Source: Neopestalotiopsis rosae
Taxonomy: Eukaryota > Ascomycota > Sordariomycetes > Amphisphaeriales > Sporocadaceae
Length of the DNA: 64,000 nucleotides
Reading direction: 5' to 3'
NCBI GenBank assembly: GCA_023078685.1
Contig: JALGAS010000007.1
Span: 124,001 to 188,000 of the forward strand
Within the stretch, counting starts at the first letter, position 1, and each line of letters opens with the position of its first letter. The notes beneath the pieces were generated by a model. That model saw only the letters and a program-made list of their open reading frames with translations. It was not told the DNA's origin and did no database searches. The position numbers and the translations under genes are program-made. Shown in pieces: positions 14,201 to 26,185 of the stretch.

Positions 14201-17200
14201 TAATTATCCTAAAATTATAAATAAAACGCGAAAAATTAACGCGGTTAATTTTAACCGATATTTTTAAAATTTTTTATAAACTCGGCTATAATTCGATATT
14301 AAAAATTTTTATCCGAAAAATTTAAAAAAATTAATATTATTAAAAAATTTAATTTATAAAATATCGCGATATTATAATTTTATATAAACGGCTAATAATA
14401 AAAAAAATAATTTATAACGCTAAAATTAAAGCTAATTATTAATAGGAAAAAAAAAATATAAAAAAGCGGGGAAAAAAATAATAAAAGGAAGGAAAATAAA
14501 AAATATAAAAACGGGAGCTAAAAGTAACGCGTAGCGAATCGCTTACGCGGCTAGCTAATTATTACGTATTATATTAAAAAAATTTTATAAACGATACGCT
14601 ATTTTATTATTTTTTTTAAAAATATATCCGTTATTATTAAAAAATATTATTAAAAATATAATTATTAATATAATTTTTTAATATTAAAAAAAGTTCAATT
14701 ATTTAAATCGGTTAAAAAAAACAATAATATTTTATTTATAACGATATATTCGCAGGAATAATAAAATAACGGTATTTAAATTATAATTATTTGCTTTATA
14801 AAATAAATAATTACGATTACCGATATTTCGATAAAAAAGATTTAAATCGATATATCGTAAAGCATCCTAAATGCGACGGGTATAATAAATTATTTTTTAA
14901 CCGAAAAATAATAAATTTATATATATTACGGAATTTTTAAATTATAAAATAAAATTACGCTACCCCCGGATATTTAAAAAAAAATTAATAAAGCTAATAA
15001 AAAAAAGCTACCGTTACGGTATAAATATATAATAATTCCCTTTATATCGGTTATTTATTAAATTAATTTTTTATATAAGCTATTAATTATTTTAAGCTTT
15101 TTTAAAAATTTGCGCTATAAAGCCTAATAATTATTATTATTATATAATTATAATAATTAATTTAATTTATTAAAAATAAAAAATTAAAATATATTTAAAA
15201 ATAAAAATTATAAACCCGTTAGTTTATAAAAACGGAATTAATATATAATATATTATTAATATATAAATAATATTAATAAAAAATTAATTAAATATAAAAT
15301 TAATTATAAATTTTTCGTTATTAATATTAATTATTTATTTTTATAATATCGTTAAAAATTCGATATTATATTTTAATAAAATTTAATATTTTTATTCGTT
15401 TGCGAGTATTCCGTCGATAATAAATATTATAACGCTTTATTTAAAATATTTAGCGGTAAATTATAAATATAAAATTTTAAAAATTTAAAATAATATAAAT
15501 AAATTAATTTACCGCTATTTTATATTATAATTAAATTTTAAAAGGTTTTTTTTTTATTTAAAATATTTCGTTAGCGCGTTTTAAAATAATAGCTTTTTAT
15601 AATTTTAATATTATATAAAAAATATATATAATTATACGTTTATCGATATTTAAATCGAAGCAAACCGGGTTTATAAATGTATAGCGTATAAAAATTTTCG
15701 GCTTATGCTAAACGAAATATTAAAGCTATTTATCGATTTTATATTTTACGGGATTTAAATAATAAAATATTAATAAATACCGATAATTAAATATATATCG
15801 TTTATATTCCTATTTTTGCGCTATTTTTTCTTTTTAGTTTTTTCCTGCCTTTTTATTACGATTTTAAATTATAAATTTATATATATTTTAAATTTTATAT
15901 TTAATCCGTTATATATATAATATATTTTTTACCGCTACGATTTATATTTTTTAAAGCGTTTCCGGCGAATTTTAAATTATATTAAATAAGCTTATTTATA
16001 TTAAATATAAATATTTAGTTTTTTAAATTTTTTTTTATTAAAGCTTTTATTTATTTAAATTTTTATTTTTAATAATTTAGCTAAATAATTTTTATTAAAA
16101 AAATATATAATAATAACGAATCCGACGATTTTTTCGATATTAGCGGTAAATATATTTTAATATTTAATAAAAATAATACCGTTTTTTTATATAATACCGC
16201 CGGTAACGTCCGCGCTTATATTAAAGCTAACCGTAATTTTATAATAAGCTTCGACCGCATAAATTAAAAATATAAAAAGCTCGGTAAGGATTATAAGGGT
16301 TATATTTATATAATTTATAAATTTAGCCGCTTTTATTATTAGCAGGGTAATATCGAAAATTATAATTATAATAGCATAGCCGATTATTAATTTTTAAAAA
16401 AGATATTTACGGAAATTTTTAATAAGGAAAAGGACGAAAAAAGTATAAAAAAAGGTAATAAAAATAAAATTAACGAAAAATATAAAATTAGCGTTAAATA
16501 AAACGTTTAAAATTTTAATTAGGCTTTTTTAATATATAAAAATAAATATAATTATTAAATCGTAATATAATAAATATAAATTTTTTATAATAATAAATTT
16601 TATTAATTTTATAAAAATTATAAAAAATAAACGCGTTATATAATTAATATAATAAATTCGAATTATTATAATAGCTAATTAAAAAATACGAAAAATTTAT
16701 AAAACGGGTATAAAAAGCTTTTAAAATTTATTTAGCGCTCGAAAGCGAAATATATAACGATTTTCGAAATATAAATATTTCCTAATTTATTTAAAATAAA
16801 TAAAAAATATAATAAATAAAAATAATAAAAAATTATAAAATTAATTTTTTAAATTAATTAATCCTAAAATTAATCCGTTAATTTTAAATTAAAAATTACG
16901 GGATTATTTTATTAAATCGATATAAAATTATAAAATTAAATTTTTAAATTATTAAAATATTATAAATCCGGGTAATTTAAAGCCTAAAAGGAAAATTTAT
17001 TGTTTTATTAACGGCCCGTATTTTTTTAAAAAAAGCTTTTTATAAAAATTTATAATTTCCTTAATATCGTTAATAAAACGGTTTAATTTATTAAATTTAT
17101 TTTTTGCTAAATCCGCTTTAATTTAAATTTATTTAAAAACGGTTTTAGCTTTTGCTTTTTTTTTAAAAATTCGAATAACGTGCTTTTTAAGCTTTTTAAA

Positions 17201-20200
17201 ATTATTATCGTTTATAAAAATACCGTTAATTTTAGCGATATTAATTTATTAGCGCGCAAAATTTAAAACGTTATTAAAATTTAAGCTTTTAGGTAAAAAC
17301 CGCGATTTTTTTAAAGCGATAATTTTTTCGTTTATTTTATCGTCCGTAAATAAATAATCGGAAAATTTCGTTATAAAATATAATTAGCTAGCAAACGAAC
17401 CGACGCGGATTATAATTTATTTTTTTTTTAATAAAAAATATATATTCTTTTTTTTTAAAGATTTTTTTTAATTTAATATAAATAATTATTTATATTACCG
17501 GAAGCTAGCTTATTTATAACGCTAATTTCGCGGCGGGTTTCGAAATTTTTCGGTAATTTCCGTTTAACCGCTATTAATTAAATTTATATTTTATTAGCAT
17601 AAAAACCGTAAAAGCCTAAAATAAAATATATTTATATTAACCGGAATCGGCGGCTTTTTTTTTTTTCCTTTTTTATTTAAAATATTTAATATTTAATCGA
17701 TTAAATTATTTATAGGCTAATTATAAATAATAAATACGGGTTAAAAAAAATCGGTAAATTTTACGGCTTAAAAAATATAAAAATAAATTTCGTTAAAAGC
17801 TAAAATAAAAATAAAAAAAAGGGAATTAAATTAAAATTTGCTATAAATAAAATTTTTTATATATATTCGAAAAAAAATCTAATTTTTATTTTAAATAATA
17901 TTAATTAATAAAAGCTATCGTTTATTTATATAAAATATACGTTATATATAAAGTATTTTAAATATAACGGACCGCTTTTTAGCAAATAATATAATTATTA
18001 TATTATAAGCTATTAAAGGTTTTTTTTATTATTTAGCCTAGCTTAAAAATTTTATTATAAATAAGGCAAAAATATTTAAAATAATATATTAAGCATAATA
18101 AATATTAAAATAATCGATAAAAAGCCTTTTAAAATATAATATTAATAATTATATTATTAAAATCGCTTTTTAAAAACGGTATCGGGATTATAAATATAAA
18201 ATTAAACCGTAAATTAAAGCTATATATACCCGTAATTTAATCGATATTTTAAATATTATTAATTTAATTATAGCGGTTTTAAATATAATAAATCGAATAT
18301 TAAAAAAAGCTTTTTTATCCTTATAATAGCTAATAAAACGAAATTCGAACGTAAAGGCTTTAATAATATTTTAGCGATATATCCGCTAAATTAAGGATAA
18401 ATTAATATATATTTAAAAAATCTTTAATATAAAATATAAAGCGTTTAATATAAATATATACTTTATTATTTAAAAAATATTCGGAATATTTTCGCGTTAT
18501 TATTTCATATATTATAATAATTAATAGCTTTTATTTTTATTTACTATTTTTTATTTTTAAGCCGTAATAACCCTAGCGCTTTTATATAAAATTAGCTTTT
18601 ATATTTTATTTAATTAATTAATAAATTTTTTTAGGTTTTATTTTATTATAATAATAATTTTTATTAATATTAATCGTATTTTTTAACGAATTAATTATAA
18701 ATATAATTAAATTAAAACGATAAATTTTATATTATTTTATAATTAATTTTAAAATAAAATATAAATTATTAAAATAAAGGTTTTAGGCGCTTTATATTTA
18801 ATTTATAATATTAAATATATTTTTATAAATTATAAAGAAATTTATTTAATATATTAGCTATTTTAAAAATAATATTATTTTTTAAAGCAATATTTAGCTA
18901 TTATATTTTTTTATTTTAAAATAAAATCCTTAAAGCGCTAAAAATTTTTTTAAGCATTAATTTAATAATTAATATAAAATAAATATAATATTATAAAAAT
19001 ACCGTTATAATTAGCGTCGCTTTAACGGGATTATATACGGTATTATTTTTAATAAAAAATAAAATTTTAAAAAATATAACGTTTAATATAATTAAAATAA
19101 AAATCGGTAATAAAGCGCTATTACCGATATTTTAGGTACCGCTTTATTATTTAAAAATATAATTTTAATATTATTATAAATAGCTTTAAATATTACGGTT
19201 TTTTTTAAAATCGCCTTATTATTAATTATTACTAATATTATATTTTTAGGCATAGCGCTTATTATATTCGCCGGCTTAATATACGATAAATTCGAATATT
19301 ACGCGTTATTTTTAGCTTAATTTTTTTTATTATCGTTTTTTTTAAGCTTAATTATATATATAAATTAAAATAATCCCGAAGCGAAATAATATTAATTTAA
19401 ATATAAACGCTTCGAAAAACCAATATTTAGCTATAAAATTAAATTATTAAAATCGGCTTATTAGCAAAAAGCGATAAAATAGCTTTCGGATATTAAAAAA
19501 CGCTATTTCGAATCGTAAATTCGTATTTTAATAGCTTTATAAAATTTTTCGTTTTTTATTAATAATTATAATATATATTTTATTTATTTAATAAATTAAA
19601 TAAGCTTAAAAATTAATAAAATTATTTAATATTTTAATTAAAATAATACCTTAATAAATTAAGCCGTATAATATAAGGGCCGTTTTCGAAATTTAATTTT
19701 ATAATCCTTTTTTTTATTTTAAAAAATACCTTTTTCCTTATTTTATCGAAAAAATTTTAGCTAACGGTATTTATAATAAAAATTAATTTTTATTAAATTA
19801 ATTAATTTTATATTTTCCTATTTATATATAATATTATTTATTTTTGCTAAACGTTTAAATATTCGGATTATAAAATTATAATTATAAAAATAGCCGCGTA
19901 ATATAAATAATAATTACGCGGCGGCGTAAAATTCGATAATTTTTTAAAATATAGCCCGTTTTAGCGTATAAATAGCTTTTATTTTTGCTATAACCGATTT
20001 TATATTTTATTTTTTTATATCGTTTATAAATTAATCGCTATTAATAAATCGCAAGCCGAATATTTCGACCGCGCGCGGTTTTTTTATATTTATAATCGCT
20101 TTATCCCAGCCGTTTATAATAAATATAACCCTTTTTATTTAATATAATATACGGTATTAATAATATATAAAAAATATTTAATTTAAATATAATTTTATCG

Positions 20201-20913
20201 TGCGTTTAAAAGCTTCGAAAATTTATTACCGCTTCGGCGGCCGCGGCTGCATTTATTCCTTTTTTTAAAATACGAGCTCTTTATACGTTCCGTCGGCGTA
20301 AAATAAGCGATTAACGTGCGCATATTTAATTGCGTTCCGCTTATACGAAAAAAAATAAATTATAAACCGGGCCTTATATATAGCTTATATTTATCGGATT
20401 ATATAAAAAAATTCGCAAAAGCCGTCGATTTATAGGCTTATATCGTTTATTATTATTAAAATCGCAGCGATTAAAATAAGCTAGCTAAAATACACCGGAT
20501 TATAGCGTTATAAAAATAATATATTAATATAAAAATAATATTAAATTATAATATTATATAATATAAATTAAATTAGCTAAATTCGCTAAATTTTAAATAA
20601 GCTAATATAAAAAAATAAAGTTTATAATAGCGTATATTTAAATATATAAAAAAATTTATTTAATTTAATATATATTATTTATTCGAATATTAATTATATT
20701 AAATTATAAACCTTTTTAATTTATTTTACCTATTATTATTATTTTGCTAAAAGCCGATTTTATTATTTATTACCTATTATTAAAAATAATATATTATTAA
20801 AAATTTATAAAATAGCCAAAAACTTATAAAATAAAATAAAATAGCGCGAGACCTATTTTAAATAATATAAAACCTGCGTAAAATAGTGTTTTTAAAGTCG
20901 ATTTTTACCCAAA

Positions 20914-21385
20914 ATGGCAGTCATCCCCATTTTTCAGCCCAAGACGCGGCTATGGGGCCTGACCTCGATCCCGCTGACCTACGACCCGGCGCCCACCAAC
21001 CAGTCGGCGCCGCTGTCCATGTCGGTCGTGGCCTCCAACTCGACCGACCTGGTCGACTGCGTCCTCCAGGCCGAGCCGGTTCGCCGGCTTCCCAATCTGG
21101 CCCAGGTTCCCATCCTGGTGGACACGGGCGAGGCCTCGTACCACGCCGCCTACGATCATTGTACCGTTGCGTTCCTGAGACAGGCCGGGGTCCAGGTTGA
21201 GCACCTCGAGCTGGGCAAGGCCGGGCTTCATGGCAATGGACATAGTAAGCTGGCAAATCAATTATCATCTGTTTGTCCTGGGTTGAGTACTGACGCTGAT
21301 TTTGATAGTGCAATTTATGGAGTTGAACAGCGACGAGATCGTTGCCAAGCTCCATGCGTGGATTGTCCAGTCAGTTCAAGGTTGA
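20914..21385 (+). pseudogene. 5'-truncated alpha/beta-hydrolase gene, C-terminal part
   Basis: Two exons, 20914-21244 and 21309-21385, joined across a GTAAGC...GATAG intron, give the C-terminal end of a fungal alpha/beta-hydrolase-fold protein. Readable features are a VCLL-like Cys segment (DCVLQAEP), RRLPNLAQVPILV, a YDHCTVAFLRQAG segment and a closing LELGKAGLHGNGH, whose last His is the likely catalytic base; exon 2 then reads MQFMELNSDEI. About 130 codons remain, where relatives have 350 or more, and the Gly-x-Ser-x-Gly nucleophile region is missing. An in-frame TAA lies at 20893-20895, just before the first ATG, and upstream sequence is RIP-degraded DNA with no trace of the missing part. 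The surviving part is GC-rich and unmutated. It may be annotated as a short gene from the ATG at 20914, but hydrolase activity is not expected. Confidence 0.6.
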
Positions 21386-21841
21386 AAGGGAGCCACTGGC
21401 GGACGCTGAGTCCATGTTGGGACGCTGCAAATAACTGCATGGCAATCTGTGCTCATGTGATTATATGTTCTAGGCGATATTTGCGTCACAAAGAAGCACT
21501 ATGGATACACAAATTCGAGAAACTGTTTGCAGTGACGCTGAATCCTTTTTCTCCTTGCCTGAATCATCCGAAGTCATCCCATTTTCCGATGCAAACAAAA
21601 CAGGAACCCTTGATAGAGCCAGTCACCTTGTAGACTGTACAACCTCCACACCCTTTTGAAAGAAGAAACAACACGGAACACCGATAATGCCTGCCGAAAT
21701 ATGGAAATCTACTATAAACCCAGCATGCACCTTCATAGTACAATATGATCTCGAGAGCTTTTGTTCTCAATGGACATCGTAAAAGACATCCTGGCTCACC
21801 ACAAGCGTGAGTCAGGCCATGAGTATGACCTTCCATCTTTA
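21386..21841. other. Intergenic, shared 3' region
   Basis: This 456-bp stretch lies between the end of the hydrolase remnant (plus strand) and the end of the nucleoporin gene (minus strand), so it should hold two 3' ends. No conserved frame, repeat or RNA gene was seen. Confidence 0.6.
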
Positions 21842-24800
21842 TTATTTGTTAGAGGCCTTCCACGTTTCAAAGGCCTCAGCGAGCTTGACGGCGTCTGCAG
21901 CTTCCTTAACCTGCAGAACCCACGTTTCAAGTCCAGACCCATCATCTTTGGAAGCCATGACCCTCACAGTCTTCTTGTCGGCCTTATATGTAGGGCCTGA
22001 CAGCAAGCTCTTGTTCATTGCAACGGCGCCGATAGCGGTGCGCAGAAGGATACGAACTTGGCCAGTGTTCTTGTGCTTGAGAAGGCGCAGCTGGCCAACA
22101 CCTTGAACTTGCCAGGGAGACTTTGACGCCGAGCTGTCATCGTCGGGCTTGACATCAACATATTTCATAGCCTTTGCCTTGATTTCGTGGACAACTTCCT
22201 CATCCTCTTCACCGGGGCCACCCCCAGTCAAGGAAATTTGCTCCTCGGGCGGTGCGGCGTCAGCATCAGCTTGAGCTGCTTGCGGTTCAGGAGTTCCGCC
22301 GTTGACGGGCGTAGTGTTGATGCTCGAAGCCGCGGGGAATGGCGAATTGGCACCGGGAGCACCATTTGGCTGCAGGCCACTAAAAATACTGGTGGCCGCC
22401 GAAGGCTGAGGCGCGAATAAGTTTGAGGAACTTTGGGTAGGGGTGGCTTGAGGGGTAGCCGAAGTGAAGCTGAAGGTAGGGGCAGGGGTCGCACCATTTG
22501 TCTGGTTGCCGAACAGAGGCTTGCTCTGATCAGCTGGCGCGGGCGCCGAAGATGATTGTCCGCCGAACTGGAAGTTAAAGGACCCGGAAGGGGTAGGCGT
22601 ACCAGAGGCACCGCCGAAAGACTGAGTGGAAGGGCCATTTGTGTTTGCGAAGGGATTGGGAGATCCACCACCAGCACCAAAGGTAAACGAGCCTCCAGTA
22701 GCAGGAGCTGCACCTGCACCGAAAGTAAACGACGCCCCACCATTTCCATTACCATTTGCTTGTGAGTCCTGACCGAATGTGAAGGATGAGCCCGCATTGT
22801 TATCCATACTGGGAGCAGAACTCTGCTGCCCAAATGTAAAGGAAGAGCCGTTGTTGCCACCAAAGGGGTTACCAGGAGCAGGAGCACCTGCTGCAGGTTG
22901 CTGAGATCCAAAGACTGCTGATGCTTCGAAAGATGGTGCAGGTGAAGGGCTTGCTTGTCTGGCTGACCCAGCGCCGGCAGCTCCTCTCATTCTCTTCGGA
23001 GTCAAGATCTTTCTCCCAGCAACAGGGCTGTTGGGTGCAGCATTGTCTCCAGTCACATGGCCAAACATAGTCTTCTTTTCCGGCTGACTACTTGCCGGAG
23101 CTGTTGACTGAGATGCGCCAAAAGAGAACGAAGGCGCTGATGGCTGGCTTGCTGCCTCATTGTTGGCATCAGCTCTGCCAAACATGACCTTCTTGGCTGG
23201 CTGGGAGTCATCGTCGGCGCTTCTCTTCGAGGAGGTGGCACCACTGCCTGCACCGAAAGGATTGGATGGCTGTGCTCCAAAAAGATTGCCAGTCGTGGCG
23301 GACGAGTTGTTATTTCCAAAGAGGGGCGCTGGAGAGCCCGTGGTGCTACCGCCAAAGAGATTTGCGGCGGGCTTTGGTGGTTCTGTCGAGGGCTGGAAGC
23401 CGCCGAAGAGTGGTGCAGCACTTGTTGTTGAGGGAGTTTCGGTTGTGGATTGTCCGAAGCTGAAGCCAACCTGAGAAGGCTCTTTTTGAGCTGCAGAGAA
23501 GCCGTTGGATGTGGGCTGGGCTCCAAAGGAAGGTTGCGACCCGAAGAGTGATTTTGATGACTCTTGCGTTTCTGCTGCAGGTGTCTCGGCTGGCTTGCTC
23601 GATGCCCCAAACAGCGTCGTGGGCGCAGGGGTAGAGGCTCCAAATGAGAACGTGGTAGCTGGTGTCGGCTGCTGAGTACCAAAAATAGACGAAGTGGAAG
23701 CAGGTGCAGCGTCCGTCTTGTCGTTCTCAGTAGGCTTCGTGGGAGCCCCGAATAGACTCTGGGAGGATTGAGCGGGCTCGCCGTTGGGCTGACTCGATGG
23801 TTTGGCCCCGAAGAGCGAGCTCGTAGATGTAGACGATGTAGGTCTCTCGGCGTCTGGCTTGTTGAAACCGCCAAACAATGGCTTCGAGGGCTGTTGAGTG
23901 CTCTCAGCCGGTGGTTCTGATGGCTTGGCTTCAAATAGAGAGGGAGTAGGTTGCTCTGTGGGCTTTGCTCCAAATAGAGATGGAGCCGATTGCTCAGCGG
24001 GCTTAGCACCAAACAGAGCTTGCGCAGGTTGATCTGTTGGTTTTGCGCCAAACAGCGACTGAGAAGATGAAGACTTTGGCTCCTTCTCAGCCGGCTGCTC
24101 CGATGGCTTAGCACCAAACAATGATTGCACCGGCCCCTCTGGCTTCTTTGCGCCAAAGAGAGGTTGAGCAGGGTCCGATGGTTTTGATCCAAAGAGGGAT
24201 TTCGGGGTCTCTGATGCAGCTGAAGGCTTGAAAACAGAATTGCCGAAGAGAGAGGATGACGGATTGGGCTGTGTCTCCTCGACTTCTGTAGACTCAACGA
24301 CTTTGTCTGCCGTTGGCGCAGGTGCGGCAGACGCGAAAATACTATCTTTGCCGCCGAAAGTGATAGGCGTAGTAGCGGCGTTGAAAGTGAAGTCGCCAGG
24401 GCCCTTGGCTGGAGTCTTTGTGGACTCCACCCCATTCACAGCCTCCTTGACGGGCGACGCTGCACGAGACGTCTGTTCGACGGACGTCTCCCGGAGAGGC
24501 TGGCCATCAGATCCAAATGATACGCGGCCGAACAGACCGCCCTTTGCCGCACTAGTTGCAGGTTTCTCGGAAACATCTTCTGCAGATTTGTTGAAGCTGC
24601 TGGCGAATGGGTTGGAGGTAGTGGCAGCGGGTTTGCTGACGCCAAAAAGTGACGGTGTTCCGGTACCAGTTGTTACAGGAGGTGTAGCAGTGCCGGTACT
24701 GGCCACGGCGCTTGGCGCGGCATCCTGACTGCCAGTCTCGGGTTGCGACTGGTCAGATTCCGAATCACTATCATCGTTGTTCTCCGCACCACTGTTGTTT

Positions 24801-26185
24801 GCTGAACTCTCGGACAAATAGCCAAAGATGTTTGCAGCCTTGGGTGCAAGGCTCGAGCCAAACTTATGGGTCGATAGCACAGAGTCTGAACTGGTGTTCA
24901 GCGGCTGGCCTGGCTGGAACTGTGCCGACTCCAACTTGGAAGACTCCACAACGCCATTGGACGGTGGGGCGTAAGGGTTTGACTTTGTAGCAAAAGCAGA
25001 CTTGGGAGCATCAGTAGCTTTCGTGACACCGAAGAGCGGTGTCATGGGGGCGCCCGAAGTGGCGCTCGCGCTTGCACCAAAGGCCGGTCGCTTGAAAGGT
25101 GACCCTACAGGGGTTGAGCTTCCTGACTGAACATTGTTGATGATGCCCTCCAATCTAGACCGCGCGGCGGAAGGCGTTGATTTTTGGAGCTTGCTTCGCG
25201 AGTTCTCATCGCCATCTAGACCCTCATCAACCTTGCGCTTGCTCTTGACGGGAGTTGGGGCCAATTTGTGACCCTCCTCAGTGGATGCCGGATCGAGAGT
25301 TCGACGCTTGTTCTGGTTGAAGGCAGAGTTCAGTGGTTCTGCGCTTCTCGACGGGGCTTCGTCGTCAGCCTTGCGTTTGGTCGCGGTGCTGCTCGAAAAG
25401 ATCTTGGAGGCACTGCTGGCAGTAGCTGACGGAGCCTTTTGAGACTCTGGTGCTGGCTCTGGCAGGTTGTGTGCTTTGCGCCATTTGCGCATAGTCTCCT
25501 CGTTAGGCTTGATATTTTTGAATTCATAAAGACCGTAGCGCAACATGATGAGGCCACGACTCTTTTCATACTCTTTGGCAAAGTTCATGATATTCAGTTT
25601 CCAGTCCTTTTTCGCGAAGATCTCGTTGGCGGCAAACTTGAGTCGCCGTAAATCGAGAATGCAGAAGAATTGTCTCCTCTGGTCATCGTCAAATTCTGGC
25701 GGGCACTTGTGTGCCAGATATTGATCGGCATATACGGTGCCCTTTCGGTTTTTCAAAGTATTGGGCACCGCTTCTGATATAGCCGCGCCCGTCAGTCCGG
25801 GATCTGGTGAGGGTATCCGCTGCTTGAATAGCTCCTGCGAGCTCGTGCTAGCCATACCATGTCCAGTGCTCTTGGGCGCCACTTTGCGCACCGAAGCAGG
25901 CATCCTGGTTACCTCCGAGGGAAGCTTGGGGGCGAAGGGCGTAGTGCGACTCGGCTTGGGAGTTGTCGTCGTTCTAAAAAGGTCCTTGACAACGGGAGGG
26001 TTAGAGGTGGTTGGGGCCGCGGCAACGACGCGACTGGGCCGTTGAGAGCTTCGAAGCGGCGAAGCGCGACTCATGGGCACGAGCGAGGACCGAAACCTGC
26101 TAGAAGCCGGTGTGACGGAGCTGTGAGAGCTGGAGTTTGCGCTCGGCCGGCGCGGCGTTGGGATCGGGTTGAAGCTCGCAGACAT
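21842..26185 (-). CDS. NUP152: FG nucleoporin with Ran-binding domain (Nup2/Nup152 type)
   Basis: A single-exon frame encodes 1447 residues. The N-terminus is Ser/Pro/Arg-rich. A conserved globular stretch follows at about 130-250 (CPPEFDDDQRRQFFCILDLR and downstream, ending near NIKPNEETMRKWRKAHNLPEP), then basic, NLS-like KRKADDE and KRKVDEG patches. The long middle (about 350-1300) is Ser/Thr/Pro/Ala-rich with many FG, LFG and SFTFG motifs, including a block of near-identical SLFGAKP repeats around 640-780. The C-terminal 130 residues form a RanBD1-type domain (EIKAKAMKYVDVKP, GVGQLRLLKHKNTGQVRILLR). Such proteins sit on the nuclear basket side of the pore and link FG transport to Ran-GTP. 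The start at 26183-26185 (MSASFNPIPTPRR) opens the frame. The symbol follows the Chaetomium name; Nup2 and S. pombe Nup61 are the likely counterparts. Confidence 0.88.
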   Translation of the reverse strand: MSASFNPIPTPRRPSANSSSHSSVTPASSRFRSSLVPMSRASPLRSSQRPSRVVAAAPTTSNPPVVKDLFRTTTTPKPSRTTPFAPKLPSEVTRMPASVRKVAPKSTGHGMASTSSQELFKQRIPSPDPGLTGAAISEAVPNTLKNRKGTVYADQYLAHKCPPEFDDDQRRQFFCILDLRRLKFAANEIFAKKDWKLNIMNFAKEYEKSRGLIMLRYGLYEFKNIKPNEETMRKWRKAHNLPEPAPESQKAPSATASSASKIFSSSTATKRKADDEAPSRSAEPLNSAFNQNKRRTLDPASTEEGHKLAPTPVKSKRKVDEGLDGDENSRSKLQKSTPSAARSRLEGIINNVQSGSSTPVGSPFKRPAFGASASATSGAPMTPLFGVTKATDAPKSAFATKSNPYAPPSNGVVESSKLESAQFQPGQPLNTSSDSVLSTHKFGSSLAPKAANIFGYLSESSANNSGAENNDDSDSESDQSQPETGSQDAAPSAVASTGTATPPVTTGTGTPSLFGVSKPAATTSNPFASSFNKSAEDVSEKPATSAAKGGLFGRVSFGSDGQPLRETSVEQTSRAASPVKEAVNGVESTKTPAKGPGDFTFNAATTPITFGGKDSIFASAAPAPTADKVVESTEVEETQPNPSSSLFGNSVFKPSAASETPKSLFGSKPSDPAQPLFGAKKPEGPVQSLFGAKPSEQPAEKEPKSSSSQSLFGAKPTDQPAQALFGAKPAEQSAPSLFGAKPTEQPTPSLFEAKPSEPPAESTQQPSKPLFGGFNKPDAERPTSSTSTSSLFGAKPSSQPNGEPAQSSQSLFGAPTKPTENDKTDAAPASTSSIFGTQQPTPATTFSFGASTPAPTTLFGASSKPAETPAAETQESSKSLFGSQPSFGAQPTSNGFSAAQKEPSQVGFSFGQSTTETPSTTSAAPLFGGFQPSTEPPKPAANLFGGSTTGSPAPLFGNNNSSATTGNLFGAQPSNPFGAGSGATSSKRSADDDSQPAKKVMFGRADANNEAASQPSAPSFSFGASQSTAPASSQPEKKTMFGHVTGDNAAPNSPVAGRKILTPKRMRGAAGAGSARQASPSPAPSFEASAVFGSQQPAAGAPAPGNPFGGNNGSSFTFGQQSSAPSMDNNAGSSFTFGQDSQANGNGNGGASFTFGAGAAPATGGSFTFGAGGGSPNPFANTNGPSTQSFGGASGTPTPSGSFNFQFGGQSSSAPAPADQSKPLFGNQTNGATPAPTFSFTSATPQATPTQSSSNLFAPQPSAATSIFSGLQPNGAPGANSPFPAASSINTTPVNGGTPEPQAAQADADAAPPEEQISLTGGGPGEEDEEVVHEIKAKAMKYVDVKPDDDSSASKSPWQVQGVGQLRLLKHKNTGQVRILLRTAIGAVAMNKSLLSGPTYKADKKTVRVMASKDDGSGLETWVLQVKEAADAVKLAEAFETWKASNK

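Larger units (their letters stand above)
1..20885. repeat. RIP-degraded AT-rich block (decayed repeats)
   Basis: This block is overwhelmingly A and T. CpA and its complement TpG are almost absent, whereas CpG, GpC and TpA are common. That is the signature of repeat-induced point mutation, which turns CpA into TpA in duplicated DNA. No open frame of credible length survives. In several places a readable frame is broken only by TAA or TAG, as expected if CAA, CAG or TGG codons were mutated; 5,346-5,980 and 8,700-9,500 are examples. The content is therefore best read as a stack of dead transposable elements. No telomere repeat or tRNA was seen. The block starts before the window, so its full size and whether it is an AT isochore, subtelomere or centromere flank cannot be told. 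The short ATG-initiated frame at 55-342 is Phe/Leu/Ile/Asn-rich noise. Confidence 0.9.

Noticed and set aside
1..20885. CRISPR array or telomere repeat
   Set aside because: Repeats here are coding-period tandem copies or AT minisatellites with no spacer pattern, and no TTAGGG-type array is present.
21842..24861. Long frames overlapping the nucleoporin gene on both strands
   Set aside because: They mirror the repeated FG codons in other frames and are rich in Ser, Arg, Pro and Leu; they are shadows of the real gene.
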